Of a DNA stretch of 64,000 nt, positions 17,704 to 28,003 are shown piece after piece; position 1 is the stretch's first letter; every line of letters starts with the position of its first letter. The DNA lies in contig NKIY01000002.1 in NCBI GenBank assembly GCA_002256345.1, positions 930,001 through 994,000 on the forward strand, in the 5' to 3' direction. The position numbers were made by a program, and so were the translations under genes. The stretch comes from Bradyrhizobiaceae bacterium PARB1 (GTDB lineage: Bacteria; Pseudomonadota; Alphaproteobacteria; Rhizobiales; Xanthobacteraceae). The notes beneath the pieces were generated by a model. The model ran no database searches. It was not told the origin of the DNA and was given only the letters and a program-made list of their open reading frames with translations.

Positions 17704-18300
17704 ATGACGGACGACATCGACACCTCCGGGCCCAAGGCCCTTCCCCCGCCGCAAAGCCGCTGGCGAATGTCCAGCGGCGCTATCGGCACGGGAGCGCTGG
17801 CGGCAGTGCTGATAGCAGGTGCCGCGCTCGGCGCCGGCGGTACGCGGCTTGCCCAGAACTGGCAGCCACAGAGCGTCATGCTCTTGCAACCCACGTCGAT
17901 CGACAAAATGGCGGACCGAACCCCGGTCGCCATCAAGGGCGAGGTCGGCGACATCTTCGGCAACAAGTTTGTGGTGCAGGATCCGAGCGGACGGGCTTTG
18001 GTTGATACCGGGCCGCGCGGCGAGGACCACGCCGTGGTCGCCAAGGGCGAAACAGTCACCGTGCAGGGCCGCTTTGATCGCGGCGTGGTGCGCGCCGACC
18101 TGATCGCGCATGCCGATGGCCGCAACGAAGCCTTTGGCCCGCCAGACGGTCCGAAAGGCCCCAAAGGTCCAAAGGGCCCCAAGGGGCCGAAAGGCGGCCC
18201 CGACGCTCGCGCCGATCGCGGACCGCCTCCGCCGCCGGGCGACCGGAATGGCCCCGAAGACGACGACGCACCGCCCCCACCGCCGCCGCGTGCGCGCTGA
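17704..18300 (+). CDS. Membrane-anchored OB-fold-like (DUF5666-like) protein with collagen-like tail
   Basis: A 198-aa protein. A single hydrophobic segment at about residues 26-48 would anchor it with the rest in the periplasm. Residues about 70-135 (AIKGEVGDIFGNKFVVQD ... TVTVQGRF) look like a small beta-barrel of the DUF5666/OB type. The tail has five consecutive Gly-Pro-Lys triplets followed by poly-Pro (PPPPP and PPPPPP). A collagen-like run is unusual in an inner-membrane-anchored protein. It is divergent from the FeuPQ-like pair and precedes a second gene with a related barrel, suggesting all are one envelope-signalling unit. Function unknown. Confidence 0.7.
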   Translation: MTDDIDTSGPKALPPPQSRWRMSSGAIGTGALAAVLIAGAALGAGGTRLAQNWQPQSVMLLQPTSIDKMADRTPVAIKGEVGDIFGNKFVVQDPSGRALVDTGPRGEDHAVVAKGETVTVQGRFDRGVVRADLIAHADGRNEAFGPPDGPKGPKGPKGPKGPKGGPDARADRGPPPPPGDRNGPEDDDAPPPPPPRAR

Positions 18301-18354
18301 AACGATCTGCCGGATCTGAGCGTTCAGATCCCGACCAACCGAACATCGAAAGAC

Positions 18355-18834
18355 ATGAGAATGCCCGATCACCGTACGACATCCATCAGCGGTAAAATCA
18401 CCCACATCTTCGGCCACCGTTTCGTCGTCGAAACGAAGCACGGCGCCGTACTCGCCGATGTCACGCCAAAAGGCCTCGATCAACATTCACTGCGGATAGG
18501 CGACGAGGTCAGCCTCACAGGCGAGATGAAGCCGTCAGAGCTCAAGGTTTCGGAGCTTCGCACGGGAAGCAAGACGATCACCATCGAACACAAGAAGAAG
18601 CCGCACGAGCATCATGCACATGCCGAACCGCGTGTTGCCCTGAAAGCAGCACGCGCCGCCGGTTTCGAGCCCCTCGGCGAACCACGCCGCAAGCCGAAAC
18701 ATTTCGAGGTCCTGGGACGGCGCAACCACACCTTGACCGAGTTGCACATCGAACTCGACGGACACATTCGCAAGGCGAAGCCAGTCGAGGACCACGATCC
18801 GAAATGGAGCGAGGCGGTGCAGGCGTCGATGTGA
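18355..18834 (+). CDS. Small basic protein with OB-fold-like domain, related to its upstream neighbour
   Basis: A 159-aa protein without a signal peptide. The N-terminal domain (SGKITHIFGHRFVVETKHG ... VSLTGEMKPSELKV) parallels residues 76-130 of the preceding gene product (KGEVGDIFGNKFVVQD), so the two share a fold and probably a common ancestor. The C-terminal half is Lys/His-rich (KKKPHEHHAHAEP). It lies 54 bases after the preceding gene and is probably co-transcribed. I do not recognise a named family for the whole protein. Confidence 0.65.
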   Translation: MRMPDHRTTSISGKITHIFGHRFVVETKHGAVLADVTPKGLDQHSLRIGDEVSLTGEMKPSELKVSELRTGSKTITIEHKKKPHEHHAHAEPRVALKAARAAGFEPLGEPRRKPKHFEVLGRRNHTLTELHIELDGHIRKAKPVEDHDPKWSEAVQASM

Positions 18835-18865
18835 TCCGCGATCACGAGATCATCTGTGCTCGCCG

Positions 18866-19303
18866 TCATGCCCGATAGGCGACGAGCACGGCCCCGCAGG
18901 CGATCAGGATGACGCCGAGCCAGTTCGGCAATGACAGCTTCTCTCCGAGAAACAACACAGCGAACACGGCCACGAAGACGACACTGAGCTTGTCGATCGG
19001 CGCCACCCGCGCTGCATCACCGAGCTTCAGCGCGCGGAAGTAGCAGATCCACGACGCGCCCGTGGCGCAGCCGGACAGAACGAGGAAGACCCAGGTCTTT
19101 GTTGAGATTGTCGACGGCGACTGCCAGTGACCAGTGGCAATGACCATCAATCCCGCTGCAAACAGAATGACGATCGTGCGGATAAAGGTTGCGAAGTCGG
19201 AATTGACATTCTCTACGCCGATCTTGGCGAAGATCGCCGTGAGCGCCGCAAAGGCTGCGGAGAGGACGGCCCAGAACGGCCAGGTAAGGGTCAGGTTTTT
19301 CAT
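18866..19303 (-). CDS. EamA-type (DMT) small membrane transporter
   Basis: A 145-aa protein with four to five hydrophobic segments, about half the usual ten-helix EamA length, i.e. one EamA domain. Such single-domain members work as dimers. Motifs SGCATGASWICYFRALKLG and VAPIDKLSVVFVAVFAVLFL are typical. Substrate unknown. It converges with the OB-fold gene pair. Confidence 0.8.
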   Translation of the reverse strand: MKNLTLTWPFWAVLSAAFAALTAIFAKIGVENVNSDFATFIRTIVILFAAGLMVIATGHWQSPSTISTKTWVFLVLSGCATGASWICYFRALKLGDAARVAPIDKLSVVFVAVFAVLFLGEKLSLPNWLGVILIACGAVLVAYRA

Positions 19304-19326
19304 CGATAGCGCACCTGCTTGTCAGC

Positions 19327-19412
19327 CGTCATTGCAAGGAGCTCGTGTGACGAAGCAATCCTCGCCTGCGGTCCTCTGGATTGCTTCGTCGCTGACGTTC
19401 CTCGCAATGACG
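19327..19412. repeat. Palindromic repeat, CGTCATTGC...GCAATGACG family, copy 1
   Basis: Starts CGTCATTGCAAGGAG and ends CCTCGCAATGACG, with inner arms GAAGCAATCC and GGATTGCTTC. A second copy is at 37036-37116 in the mod operon. It is a mobile-looking intergenic palindrome that would fold into a long hairpin when transcribed. Confidence 0.7.
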
Positions 19413-19430
19413 AGTTAAAACTTGGACAGA

Positions 19431-19461
19431 AACAAAAAGGGCGGCCACGCGGCCGCCCTTT
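19431..19461 (-). terminator. Rho-independent terminator of pckA
   Basis: Perfect 8-bp stem GGGCGGCC / GGCCGCCC with loop ACGC, 21 bases past the pckA stop. Read on the minus strand it is followed by a TTTTTG tract, as expected for an intrinsic terminator. Confidence 0.8.
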
Positions 19462-19482
19462 CCTATTCCAATTTCGCGACGC

Positions 19483-21096
<1,614 letters not shown>

Positions 21097-21278
21097 GGAT
21101 AGTCCTCCTTAGAGTCCGCTATTCGACAAATGCGGCTGCCTCCAGCCACACATTGTAGCGGTAGCCGTCACTATAATCGCTCCGGCTTTGATCCGGCGAC
21201 CTAATAGTGACGAAGATGTGAAAAGCCAAGCGAATGTCATCTGACTTGGTTTATTCCAAGCATGGCGATGGGTATCGC

Positions 21279-22019
21279 TCAACCGTTCAAAGCGCGGGCC
21301 TGCTGTGCCAGTTCCCGGAGCACCTGTCGTAATTCCATCGGCGTGACGATCCGCCGCGGAAAATCGAGCCGGAGCGCCATCAACGTTCCGTTCTGCAGAT
21401 CGAGGCCGTCGGGATCGCAGCCCGTGCAGCGCCAATCGCCTTCTTCGGCGGCAAGTAGCTTTGTTGCGTAGAGATTAAGCGCATCGCGATGATCGACATT
21501 CATGTGATCGACCGCGTCCTCCTCCGCTTCGAGCAAGCTGCCCGCGCCGTTGAGGTCGGTGAGATACTGCTCGGATGCGAGGTCGATGATGCGGCCAAAG
21601 CCTGCGACCAGATGCAGCGATGTCGGCCTGATCCGAAAGAGCGAGAAATCCTTAAAATCCACAAAGACTTGTGCCGATGGATGGGCGCTGAGATAGCGGC
21701 GGCGCAGCAGTGGACGCTCGGCTTCCGTCGCTTCCTCCGCGACGCCCCCCAGCATGATCCTTGCGCCTTCAAGCGGATCGCCCGGCGCGCGCTCGTCCAG
21801 CATCAGCGAGATCCTGGCGTCGCCGAGGATGTTTCGCGTATGCAAGGCCAGCCGTGAGATCAGCAGAATCGGCGAGCCGTCGGGATGGCTGGCAACGTTC
21901 ACAAGTGAACAATAAGGGTCCCCTTTGCCGACGGTCAGGGTTGCAAGTGCGCCTTGCCGGCTGCGGCGCAGCAGCGACCTGGTGACACGCGAGGGATCGA
22001 AATCGGCTGTCGGCTGCAT
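21279..22019 (-). CDS. HugZ-like pyridoxamine-phosphate-oxidase-fold protein with DUF2470
   Basis: A 246-aa protein with an N-terminal split-barrel flavin/heme-binding domain (residues 10-150, [13 protein letters not shown] ... [16 protein letters not shown]) and a C-terminal DUF2470-like domain ([12 protein letters not shown]). This order is that of HugZ/HutZ-family heme-utilisation proteins, though many members are annotated only as PPOx-fold proteins. The ATG at 22019 is used; the upstream in-frame extension lacks similarity. It is divergent from chvI. Heme degradation is a possibility, not shown. Confidence 0.8.
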   Translation of the reverse strand: MQPTADFDPSRVTRSLLRRSRQGALATLTVGKGDPYCSLVNVASHPDGSPILLISRLALHTRNILGDARISLMLDERAPGDPLEGARIMLGGVAEEATEAERPLLRRRYLSAHPSAQVFVDFKDFSLFRIRPTSLHLVAGFGRIIDLASEQYLTDLNGAGSLLEAEEDAVDHMNVDHRDALNLYATKLLAAEEGDWRCTGCDPDGLDLQNGTLMALRLDFPRRIVTPMELRQVLRELAQQARALNG

Positions 22020-22236
22020 CGTTAAATCCCGAGATTCATTGCTAAAAGTGACTTTTCCTGTTGCTCTGGACAGCGTATATAGGTGTGGAACTCGCGTCCC
22101 ATTCAAGCGTTCAGGGAACTTGGCCACACTTCAGCCTAGCTTGCATTGCTGGTTGACTGTGTTCTTAAGGCCACCTCATACGGCGGAATATCCAATCCCC
22201 CGCTGTACAGACCATCCCGCTTCGGAAAGCAGGCTC

Positions 22237-22938
22237 ATGCCCACAATCGCCTTGGTCGACGACGACCGCAACATTCTCACATCCGTATCGATCGCGCTGG
22301 AAGCCGAAGGCTACCGCATCATGACCTATACGGACGGCGCGTCGGCCCTGGATGGTTTTCGCACCAGCCAGCCGGACCTCGCGATCCTGGACATCAAGAT
22401 GCCCCGCATGGACGGCATGGAAACACTGCGCCGCCTCCGCCAGAAGTCCGACCTGCCGGTGATCTTCCTCACCTCGAAAGACGAGGAGATCGACGAGTTG
22501 TTCGGTCTCAAGATGGGCGCCGACGATTTCATCCGCAAACCGTTCTCACAGCGCCTGCTGGTGGAGCGCGTCAAGGCCGTGCTGCGCCGCTCGGCGCCGA
22601 AGGATCCGGCCGCCGCGCCGAAGGAGACCGATGCCAAGGCGCTGGACCGCGGCCTGCTGCGCATGGACCCCGAGCGCCACACCTGCACCTGGAAGAACGA
22701 GCCGGTGACCCTCACCGTCACGGAATTCCTTATCCTGCAGGCCCTCGCCACCCGTCCGGGCGTGGTCAAGAGCCGCAACGCGCTGATGGACGCCGCCTAT
22801 GACGATCAGGTCTATGTGGACGACCGCACCATCGACAGCCACATCAAGCGCCTGCGCAAGAAGTTCAAGGTCGTCGATGACGACTTCGAAATGATCGAGA
22901 CGCTGTACGGCGTTGGTTATCGTTTCAAGGAAACCTGA
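22237..22938 (+). CDS. chvI: Response regulator ChvI
   Basis: A 233-aa OmpR-family regulator. The receiver domain starts [14 protein letters not shown], with Asp52 in [17 protein letters not shown] as phospho-acceptor, and the C-terminal winged helix ends [12 protein letters not shown]. ChvI with its kinase ChvG controls envelope, acid and exopolysaccharide responses in rhizobia, agrobacteria and brucellae (BvrR). The ATG at 22237 gives the family N-terminus. chvG, hprK and the PTS genes follow on the same strand. Confidence 0.95.
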   Translation: MPTIALVDDDRNILTSVSIALEAEGYRIMTYTDGASALDGFRTSQPDLAILDIKMPRMDGMETLRRLRQKSDLPVIFLTSKDEEIDELFGLKMGADDFIRKPFSQRLLVERVKAVLRRSAPKDPAAAPKETDAKALDRGLLRMDPERHTCTWKNEPVTLTVTEFLILQALATRPGVVKSRNALMDAAYDDQVYVDDRTIDSHIKRLRKKFKVVDDDFEMIETLYGVGYRFKET

Positions 22939-23042
22939 TCTCGGAGAGGTTTCGCGGCCCGTTTTGGGCCTAACCTGATGGCATCGCTGCGCTAGGCTTC
23001 CTACAGCGGGAGCGATCGCGATCAATCGACAACAAGCGGGCA

Positions 23043-24854
23043 GTGTGGGCATTGCTGGATCGAACGCAGCCTGATGGACGACGGGACGGCGGCGGCGTGC
23101 CAAGGTCCTCCGATGCACCAGACGAGAAACCGTCCGCCGGCTGGCGGCGTCCCCTCGACTGGCTGCGCCGGGTTCGGCAGTTCTTCGTCGCGCTGACCTT
23201 CTCGAGTCTGACGCGCCGCATCGTCTCGCTCAATCTCGCCGGCCTCTGCGCGCTCGTTGCCGGCGTCCTCTATCTCTCGCAGTTTCGCGCCGGCCTGATC
23301 GATGCGCGAGCACAAAGCCTGCTCACTCAGGCGGAGATCATCGCCGGCGCCATCGCGGCCTCGGCGACGGTAGAAACCAACACGATCACCATTGATCCGG
23401 ACCGCCTGCTCGACCTCAAGCCGGGCGAAAGCTATGGCGCGCCGGACGAATTCAACAATCTCGACTTCCCGATCAATCCCGAACGCGTCGCGCCGGTGCT
23501 ACGCCGGCTGATCTCACCGACCAAGACCCGCGCACGCATCTATGACCGCGACGGCGTGTTGCTGCTGGACAGCCGCAGCCTCTATGGCCGCGGCGACGTG
23601 CTGCGCTTCGAACTGCCGCCGCCGACCACGGAGAAGCCCGGCCTGGTCGAAAAGGCGACCATCGCCATCCGCACCTGGCTCAATCGCGGCGACCTGCCGC
23701 TCTATCGCGAGCTCGGTCCCGAAAACGGCAACGGCTATCAGGAAGTCCAACAGTCGCTCGGCGGCTCGAAGAGCAGCATGGTGCGCATCAATGACCGCGG
23801 CGAAGTCATCGTCTCGGTCGCCGTGCCGGTGCAGCGTTTTCGTGCGGTGCATGGCGCATTGATGCTCTCGACCCAGGGTGACGACATCGATCAGATGGTC
23901 ACCGCCGAACGCCTCGCCATTCTGAAAGTGTTTGCCGTCGCGATGGCGGTCATGATCGTGTTGTCGCTGCTGCTCGCCTCGACGATTGCAGGCCCGGTGC
24001 GGCGCCTCGCCGACAGCGCCGAGCGCGTCCGCCGACGCATCCGCACCCGCGTCGAAATTCCGGACTTCACGGACCGCCGCGACGAGATCGGTCATCTTTC
24101 CGGCGCGCTACGCGACATGACCGACGCGCTCTATAACCGGATCGAGGCGATCGAGATGTTCGCCGCGGACGTTTCGCACGAACTGAAGAACCCGTTGACC
24201 TCGCTGCGCTCCGCCGTCGAGACGCTGCCGCTGGCGAAGAACGATAACAGCCGACGCCGGCTGCTGGAGGTCATCGAACATGACGTTCGCCGCCTCGACC
24301 GTTTGATCTCCGATATTTCCGACGCGAGCCGCCTGGATGCAGAGCTTCAGCGCAACGATGTTGCACCAGTGGATGTGCGCAAGCTGCTGAATACGCTCAC
24401 CGGGGTCGCCAACGAAACCAAGCTCGGCCACGATGTCGGTGTCGAGGCGCGCTTCGAGGGCCTGGCGAACGATGCATTCTCCGTTCCCGGCCATGACTCG
24501 CGGCTCGGCCAGGTCATCACTAATCTCGTCACCAATGCGCAGTCCTTCTCCGAGCCGGGCGGCAAGGTGCGCATCGCCTGCCGCCGCCTGAAATCGAAGA
24601 TCGAGATCGTCGTCGACGACGACGGCCCCGGCATCGGGCCGGATGCGCTGGAGCGCATCTTCGAGCGCTTTTACACTGATCGCCCGCATCAGGGCTTCGG
24701 CCAGAATTCCGGCCTGGGTCTGTCAATCTCCAAGCAGATCGTCGAGGCTCATGGCGGCACTATCTGGGCCGAGAACCGCGTCGGCGCCGCGAATGCCGAT
24801 GGCGAACTACCGATGCTCGGCGCCCGCTTCGTTGTGCGATTGCCGGCGACATGA
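23043..24854 (+). CDS. chvG: Sensor histidine kinase ChvG
   Basis: About 603 aa. A cytoplasmic N-terminus leads to a first helix at about residues 63-83 (SLNLAGLCALVAGVLYLS), a large periplasmic sensor domain (about 84-295), a second helix (about 297-322), a HAMP domain, the phospho-acceptor His379 in DVSHELKNPLTSLRS and an ATPase domain (NLVTNAQSF, DDDGPGIG, GLGLSISKQ). The start is uncertain: GTG at 23043 is the most upstream choice and GTG at 23097 is also possible. Its stop overlaps the hprK start as ATGA. Confidence 0.94.
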   Translation: MWALLDRTQPDGRRDGGGVPRSSDAPDEKPSAGWRRPLDWLRRVRQFFVALTFSSLTRRIVSLNLAGLCALVAGVLYLSQFRAGLIDARAQSLLTQAEIIAGAIAASATVETNTITIDPDRLLDLKPGESYGAPDEFNNLDFPINPERVAPVLRRLISPTKTRARIYDRDGVLLLDSRSLYGRGDVLRFELPPPTTEKPGLVEKATIAIRTWLNRGDLPLYRELGPENGNGYQEVQQSLGGSKSSMVRINDRGEVIVSVAVPVQRFRAVHGALMLSTQGDDIDQMVTAERLAILKVFAVAMAVMIVLSLLLASTIAGPVRRLADSAERVRRRIRTRVEIPDFTDRRDEIGHLSGALRDMTDALYNRIEAIEMFAADVSHELKNPLTSLRSAVETLPLAKNDNSRRRLLEVIEHDVRRLDRLISDISDASRLDAELQRNDVAPVDVRKLLNTLTGVANETKLGHDVGVEARFEGLANDAFSVPGHDSRLGQVITNLVTNAQSFSEPGGKVRIACRRLKSKIEIVVDDDGPGIGPDALERIFERFYTDRPHQGFGQNSGLGLSISKQIVEAHGGTIWAENRVGAANADGELPMLGARFVVRLPAT

Positions 24855-25321
24855 CCCCGCCCGATGTCAGCATCCACGCGTCCGCCGTCCTGGTGGGCGA
24901 CCGCGCGATCCTGATCCGCGGCCCGTCCGGCTCCGGCAAGTCGCGGCTGGTGTTCGACCTGATCCTCGCCGCCCAGGCTGGGCAGCTTCCCGAAGCCATG
25001 CTCGTGGCCGACGACCGCGCTTTTCTGGACATCACGGACGACGGGCGTCTGCGAGTCCGTCCCGCGCCCGAATTGATAGGCTTGCTGGAAATCCGGGGTT
25101 TGGGTATCAGGCGTCTCGATTGCGCCACTGCCGCCATTGTGGGGCTGGTGGTCGATCTCGACGCGCAGGATGCCACGCGGCTACCTGACGCGGAGACGCT
25201 GAAAATCAGGCTCCGAGACGTCGAACTTCCCCGAATCCCGGTTGGATCCGGCTTTTCGCCGCTACCGCTGGTGGTAGCTTACCTGACGACAACTGAGGGC
25301 ATCTCGTCGCAGCGACCATAG
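24851..25321 (+). CDS. hprK: HPr kinase/phosphorylase, short alphaproteobacterial form
   Basis: A 156-aa protein containing only the catalytic domain, with Walker A GPSGSGKS at residues 24-31. It lacks the N-terminal domain of the Firmicute enzyme, as usual in alphaproteobacteria. It phosphorylates a serine of HPr (Ser49 in the HPr encoded 0.6 kb downstream). Overlap with chvG indicates co-translation, tying the PTS regulatory branch to the ChvGI signal. The C-terminal half is short compared with the Firmicute enzyme. Confidence 0.93.
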   Translation: MTPPDVSIHASAVLVGDRAILIRGPSGSGKSRLVFDLILAAQAGQLPEAMLVADDRAFLDITDDGRLRVRPAPELIGLLEIRGLGIRRLDCATAAIVGLVVDLDAQDATRLPDAETLKIRLRDVELPRIPVGSGFSPLPLVVAYLTTTEGISSQRP

Positions 25322-25509
25322 TGCGATTGCCCGAAGGGAATTGGTAACCATATTAGTCCCACACTCGCCACCGAACTGGCCCGCTGAGCCTCCCCCGACA
25401 AAGGTCGTATTTTAAGGGAGTTTCGCGAAGAGACCTCTTGCATGGAGGCTCTGGATGGTCAAAGTGGCGCTTTCGTGCGGCGCACCATCGCGTCCACGAG
25501 GAGTTTCCG

Positions 25510-25911
25510 ATGATTGGTCTGGTACTTGTGACCCATGGGCGCCTTGCCGACGAGTTCAAGGCGGCGCTTGAGCACGTAATGGGTCCGCAAAAACAAATCG
25601 AAGCCGTGACGATCGGCGCGGAAGACGACTCCGATCTCTGTCGTAGCGACATCATCGAAGCGGTGAACCGCGTCGATAGCGGCGACGGCGTCGCTATTCT
25701 CACCGACATGTTCGGCGGCACGCCGTCGAACCTCGCCATCTCCTGCATGAGCCGGCCGAAGGTCGAAGTGCTCGCCGGCATCAATCTGCCGATGCTGGTG
25801 AAGCTTGCGAAAGTCCGCGAGGAGCGCACGCTGCCCGACGCCATCGCCATGGCGCAGGAAGCGGGCCGCAAGTACGTCACGATCGCCAGCCGCGTGCTCG
25901 CCGGCAAATGA
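25510..25911 (+). CDS. PTS EIIA component, mannose/fructose (ManX) family
   Basis: A 133-aa cytoplasmic protein. The N-terminus MIGLVLVTHGRLADEF contains the phospho-acceptor His9, and FGGTPSNLA is the second family motif. No EIIB, EIIC or EIID gene is nearby, so it is likely a regulatory acceptor of phosphate from HPr and not part of a sugar transporter. The ATG at 25510 has the ribosome-binding site CGAGGAG. Its stop overlaps the HPr start as ATGA. Confidence 0.92.
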   Translation: MIGLVLVTHGRLADEFKAALEHVMGPQKQIEAVTIGAEDDSDLCRSDIIEAVNRVDSGDGVAILTDMFGGTPSNLAISCMSRPKVEVLAGINLPMLVKLAKVREERTLPDAIAMAQEAGRKYVTIASRVLAGK

Positions 25912-26189
25912 GCGAACTTCTCTCCCGCGAACTGCCCATCACCAACAAGCGCGGCCTGCACGCACGCGCGTCCGCGAAATTCGTGCAGACGGTGGAGAAG
26001 TTCAACGCCGACATCACCGTGACCCGCAACGGCGAGACGGTCGGCGGCACCTCGATCATGGGCCTGATGATGCTCGCCGCCGGGATCGGCACCAGCATCA
26101 TGGTCTCGGCGAAGGGCCCCGAGGCTCAACAAGCGATGGAAGCGATATCGGCGCTCGTGCTGGACAAATTCGGCGAAGAGCAGGACTGA
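25908..26189 (+). CDS. ptsH: Phosphocarrier protein HPr
   Basis: A 93-aa HPr. His18 in NKRGLHARASAKF is the PEP-dependent phosphorylation site, and Ser49 in GGTSIMGLMML corresponds to the HprK target serine (Ser46 of Bacillus). Both sites are retained, consistent with the neighbouring HprK being functional. Enzyme I is not in the window. Confidence 0.95.
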   Translation: MSELLSRELPITNKRGLHARASAKFVQTVEKFNADITVTRNGETVGGTSIMGLMMLAAGIGTSIMVSAKGPEAQQAMEAISALVLDKFGEEQD

Positions 26190-26214
26190 AGCTGTAACTC
26201 CATCCGGGCTGCGG

Positions 26215-27864
26215 CTACGACTTCCCCGGCGGCACGAAATAGACGTGCCAGCGCGACGAGATCCCCGCCTGCCCCTGGAAGAAGCGCCGTGTCGAGATCA
26301 CCACGCGTTCGGCCCCCCCGGCATTCTCCTTCATCCACGTCTCGCAAGCCGCGAACCGTTCATCAACCGGATCGCAAATGCCGATGAAACCGGCTCGCTT
26401 TGCTTCTTCCAACGATAGCAAGCCCGAACCGACCTTTTCGTAGGGCACATATGGCAGCGGATGATCGACGCTATAGAACGTCATCTGGTCCGCAACCTCG
26501 ACATAGCCGACCACCGCGCTCCAGCGCGCATGCGCGCGGGTGTGCCACATCTCGGTGAGCTGGCGCGCGAGCTGCGAATAGGAGACATGGGAGAAATTGC
26601 CATTCTCCTCGCGCGGCATGCTGGCGATCGCAATCTGCGGCGCGAGGCCGAGCGTCGCCAGCGAGAGAACCAGCCACACCGCCGCGATCCGCGGCAGCGC
26701 CACGCGCGGCATCCGCAGTGACGGGATCGCAACGAAAGCGAGCGGCACGAGGAAGAACAGCGAGATACCCCAATCCGTCTTGATGTAGATATCGAAGATC
26801 AGCGCGCCGACCGGCGGCCCGACGGCGACAATCCCCTGGATCAGCCAGATATTCAGCGCCTGATCGCGATTGACGGACGGATTGTCCCGGATCGACCACG
26901 GCCGCGCGGCAAAGCCCCTGGCATCGCGCAGCGCCCACGACCACCAGCGCGGCGCCCAGGCGAGTACCGCCGCCGCAATCGCCAGCGGCAGAAGCAGCAG
27001 CGCAAGATTGTGCCCGACATAGCCCCAGACGAGCTGCAGGCTCTGCCACTTTGAAGCAATCACATAATGGCCGCTCGCATAGAGGAACGGCGCATAATCG
27101 GCACTGCGCACCCAGTCGATATGCGGGATCATCGCCGCAACCATGGTGACGATCGCCAGCCACGGCGCGGGCGAACGCAGGAACAGCATCCGCTGCGGAT
27201 GGATCAATGCGGCGAGACCGATGGCCCCGATCATCGTCACCACCCAGTATTTGCACATCAGCGCCAGCGCACCGGCAAGGCCGAGCAGCACGCCCGAGCG
27301 GATCGTGCGCTTCTCGAAGGCATTCAGATAGGCCAGCACCAAAAGCGGCAGCGAAATGAGCTGCACGAGGTCGGCGTTGAACTTGAAGCCCTTGAAATTG
27401 AAGATCGGATAGAGGGCGACCATCACCAGCACGAAGAACGCCCTGCGGTAATCCACCACGCGCAGCGCGATGGCCCAGCACGTGATCATGCCGATCCCCA
27501 CCGTGGTCATGGCCAGCGCATAGGAAGCCCAGTCGGTGGTCGGGAAGAAATTGAACCAGACGCCCGCAATCCAGCCCGACAGCGGCGGATGCTTGCCGTA
27601 GCCGAGCAGGAACTTTTGCCCCCAGGCATAGGCCTCGGAGACATCGAAATGCACGTCCTGAGCGGCTTTGACCTGGGTCAGGATGGCCGTCCACAGTACC
27701 GCATGGGCGATGGTGAAGCCGACCGCCAGCACCGGCGCCAGTTGCGGATCGACCGCCCAGGCTGCCACGCGCGCAGCCCCCCGGCGCGCTCGTGAAACGA
27801 GGCTGCGGCGTCTGGCGGGGGTGGAAACGGCGGGGGATTGGCGACTGCGCTCGGGCCTTTTCAT
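26215..27864 (-). CDS. Glycosyltransferase family 39 / ArnT-like membrane protein
   Basis: A 549-aa polytopic membrane protein with about ten hydrophobic segments. The first periplasmic loop contains DVSEAYAWGQKF and KHPPLSGWIAGVWF, the acidic-residue loop and HPP motif characteristic of PMT/ArnT-type GT-C glycosyltransferases, which use polyprenyl-phosphate sugars on the periplasmic face. A soluble C-terminal tail of about 130 aa follows. Acceptor unknown. It is convergent with the HPr gene and divergent from lepA. Confidence 0.85.
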   Translation of the reverse strand: MKRPERSRQSPAVSTPARRRSLVSRARRGAARVAAWAVDPQLAPVLAVGFTIAHAVLWTAILTQVKAAQDVHFDVSEAYAWGQKFLLGYGKHPPLSGWIAGVWFNFFPTTDWASYALAMTTVGIGMITCWAIALRVVDYRRAFFVLVMVALYPIFNFKGFKFNADLVQLISLPLLVLAYLNAFEKRTIRSGVLLGLAGALALMCKYWVVTMIGAIGLAALIHPQRMLFLRSPAPWLAIVTMVAAMIPHIDWVRSADYAPFLYASGHYVIASKWQSLQLVWGYVGHNLALLLLPLAIAAAVLAWAPRWWSWALRDARGFAARPWSIRDNPSVNRDQALNIWLIQGIVAVGPPVGALIFDIYIKTDWGISLFFLVPLAFVAIPSLRMPRVALPRIAAVWLVLSLATLGLAPQIAIASMPREENGNFSHVSYSQLARQLTEMWHTRAHARWSAVVGYVEVADQMTFYSVDHPLPYVPYEKVGSGLLSLEEAKRAGFIGICDPVDERFAACETWMKENAGGAERVVISTRRFFQGQAGISSRWHVYFVPPGKS

Positions 27865-28003
27865 GGGGCCCTGCCTAGCCTGTTTCGCCCGCGAGTAAAA
27901 TCAGAATGCGTTGAACAGATTGTCGCCCTGAACGGTCTTGTGAAACCGCCGGTAAAGCCCCATTTCGGTTGCCGCATCAGGGCCCGGATGCTATCCCGCG
28001 CGC

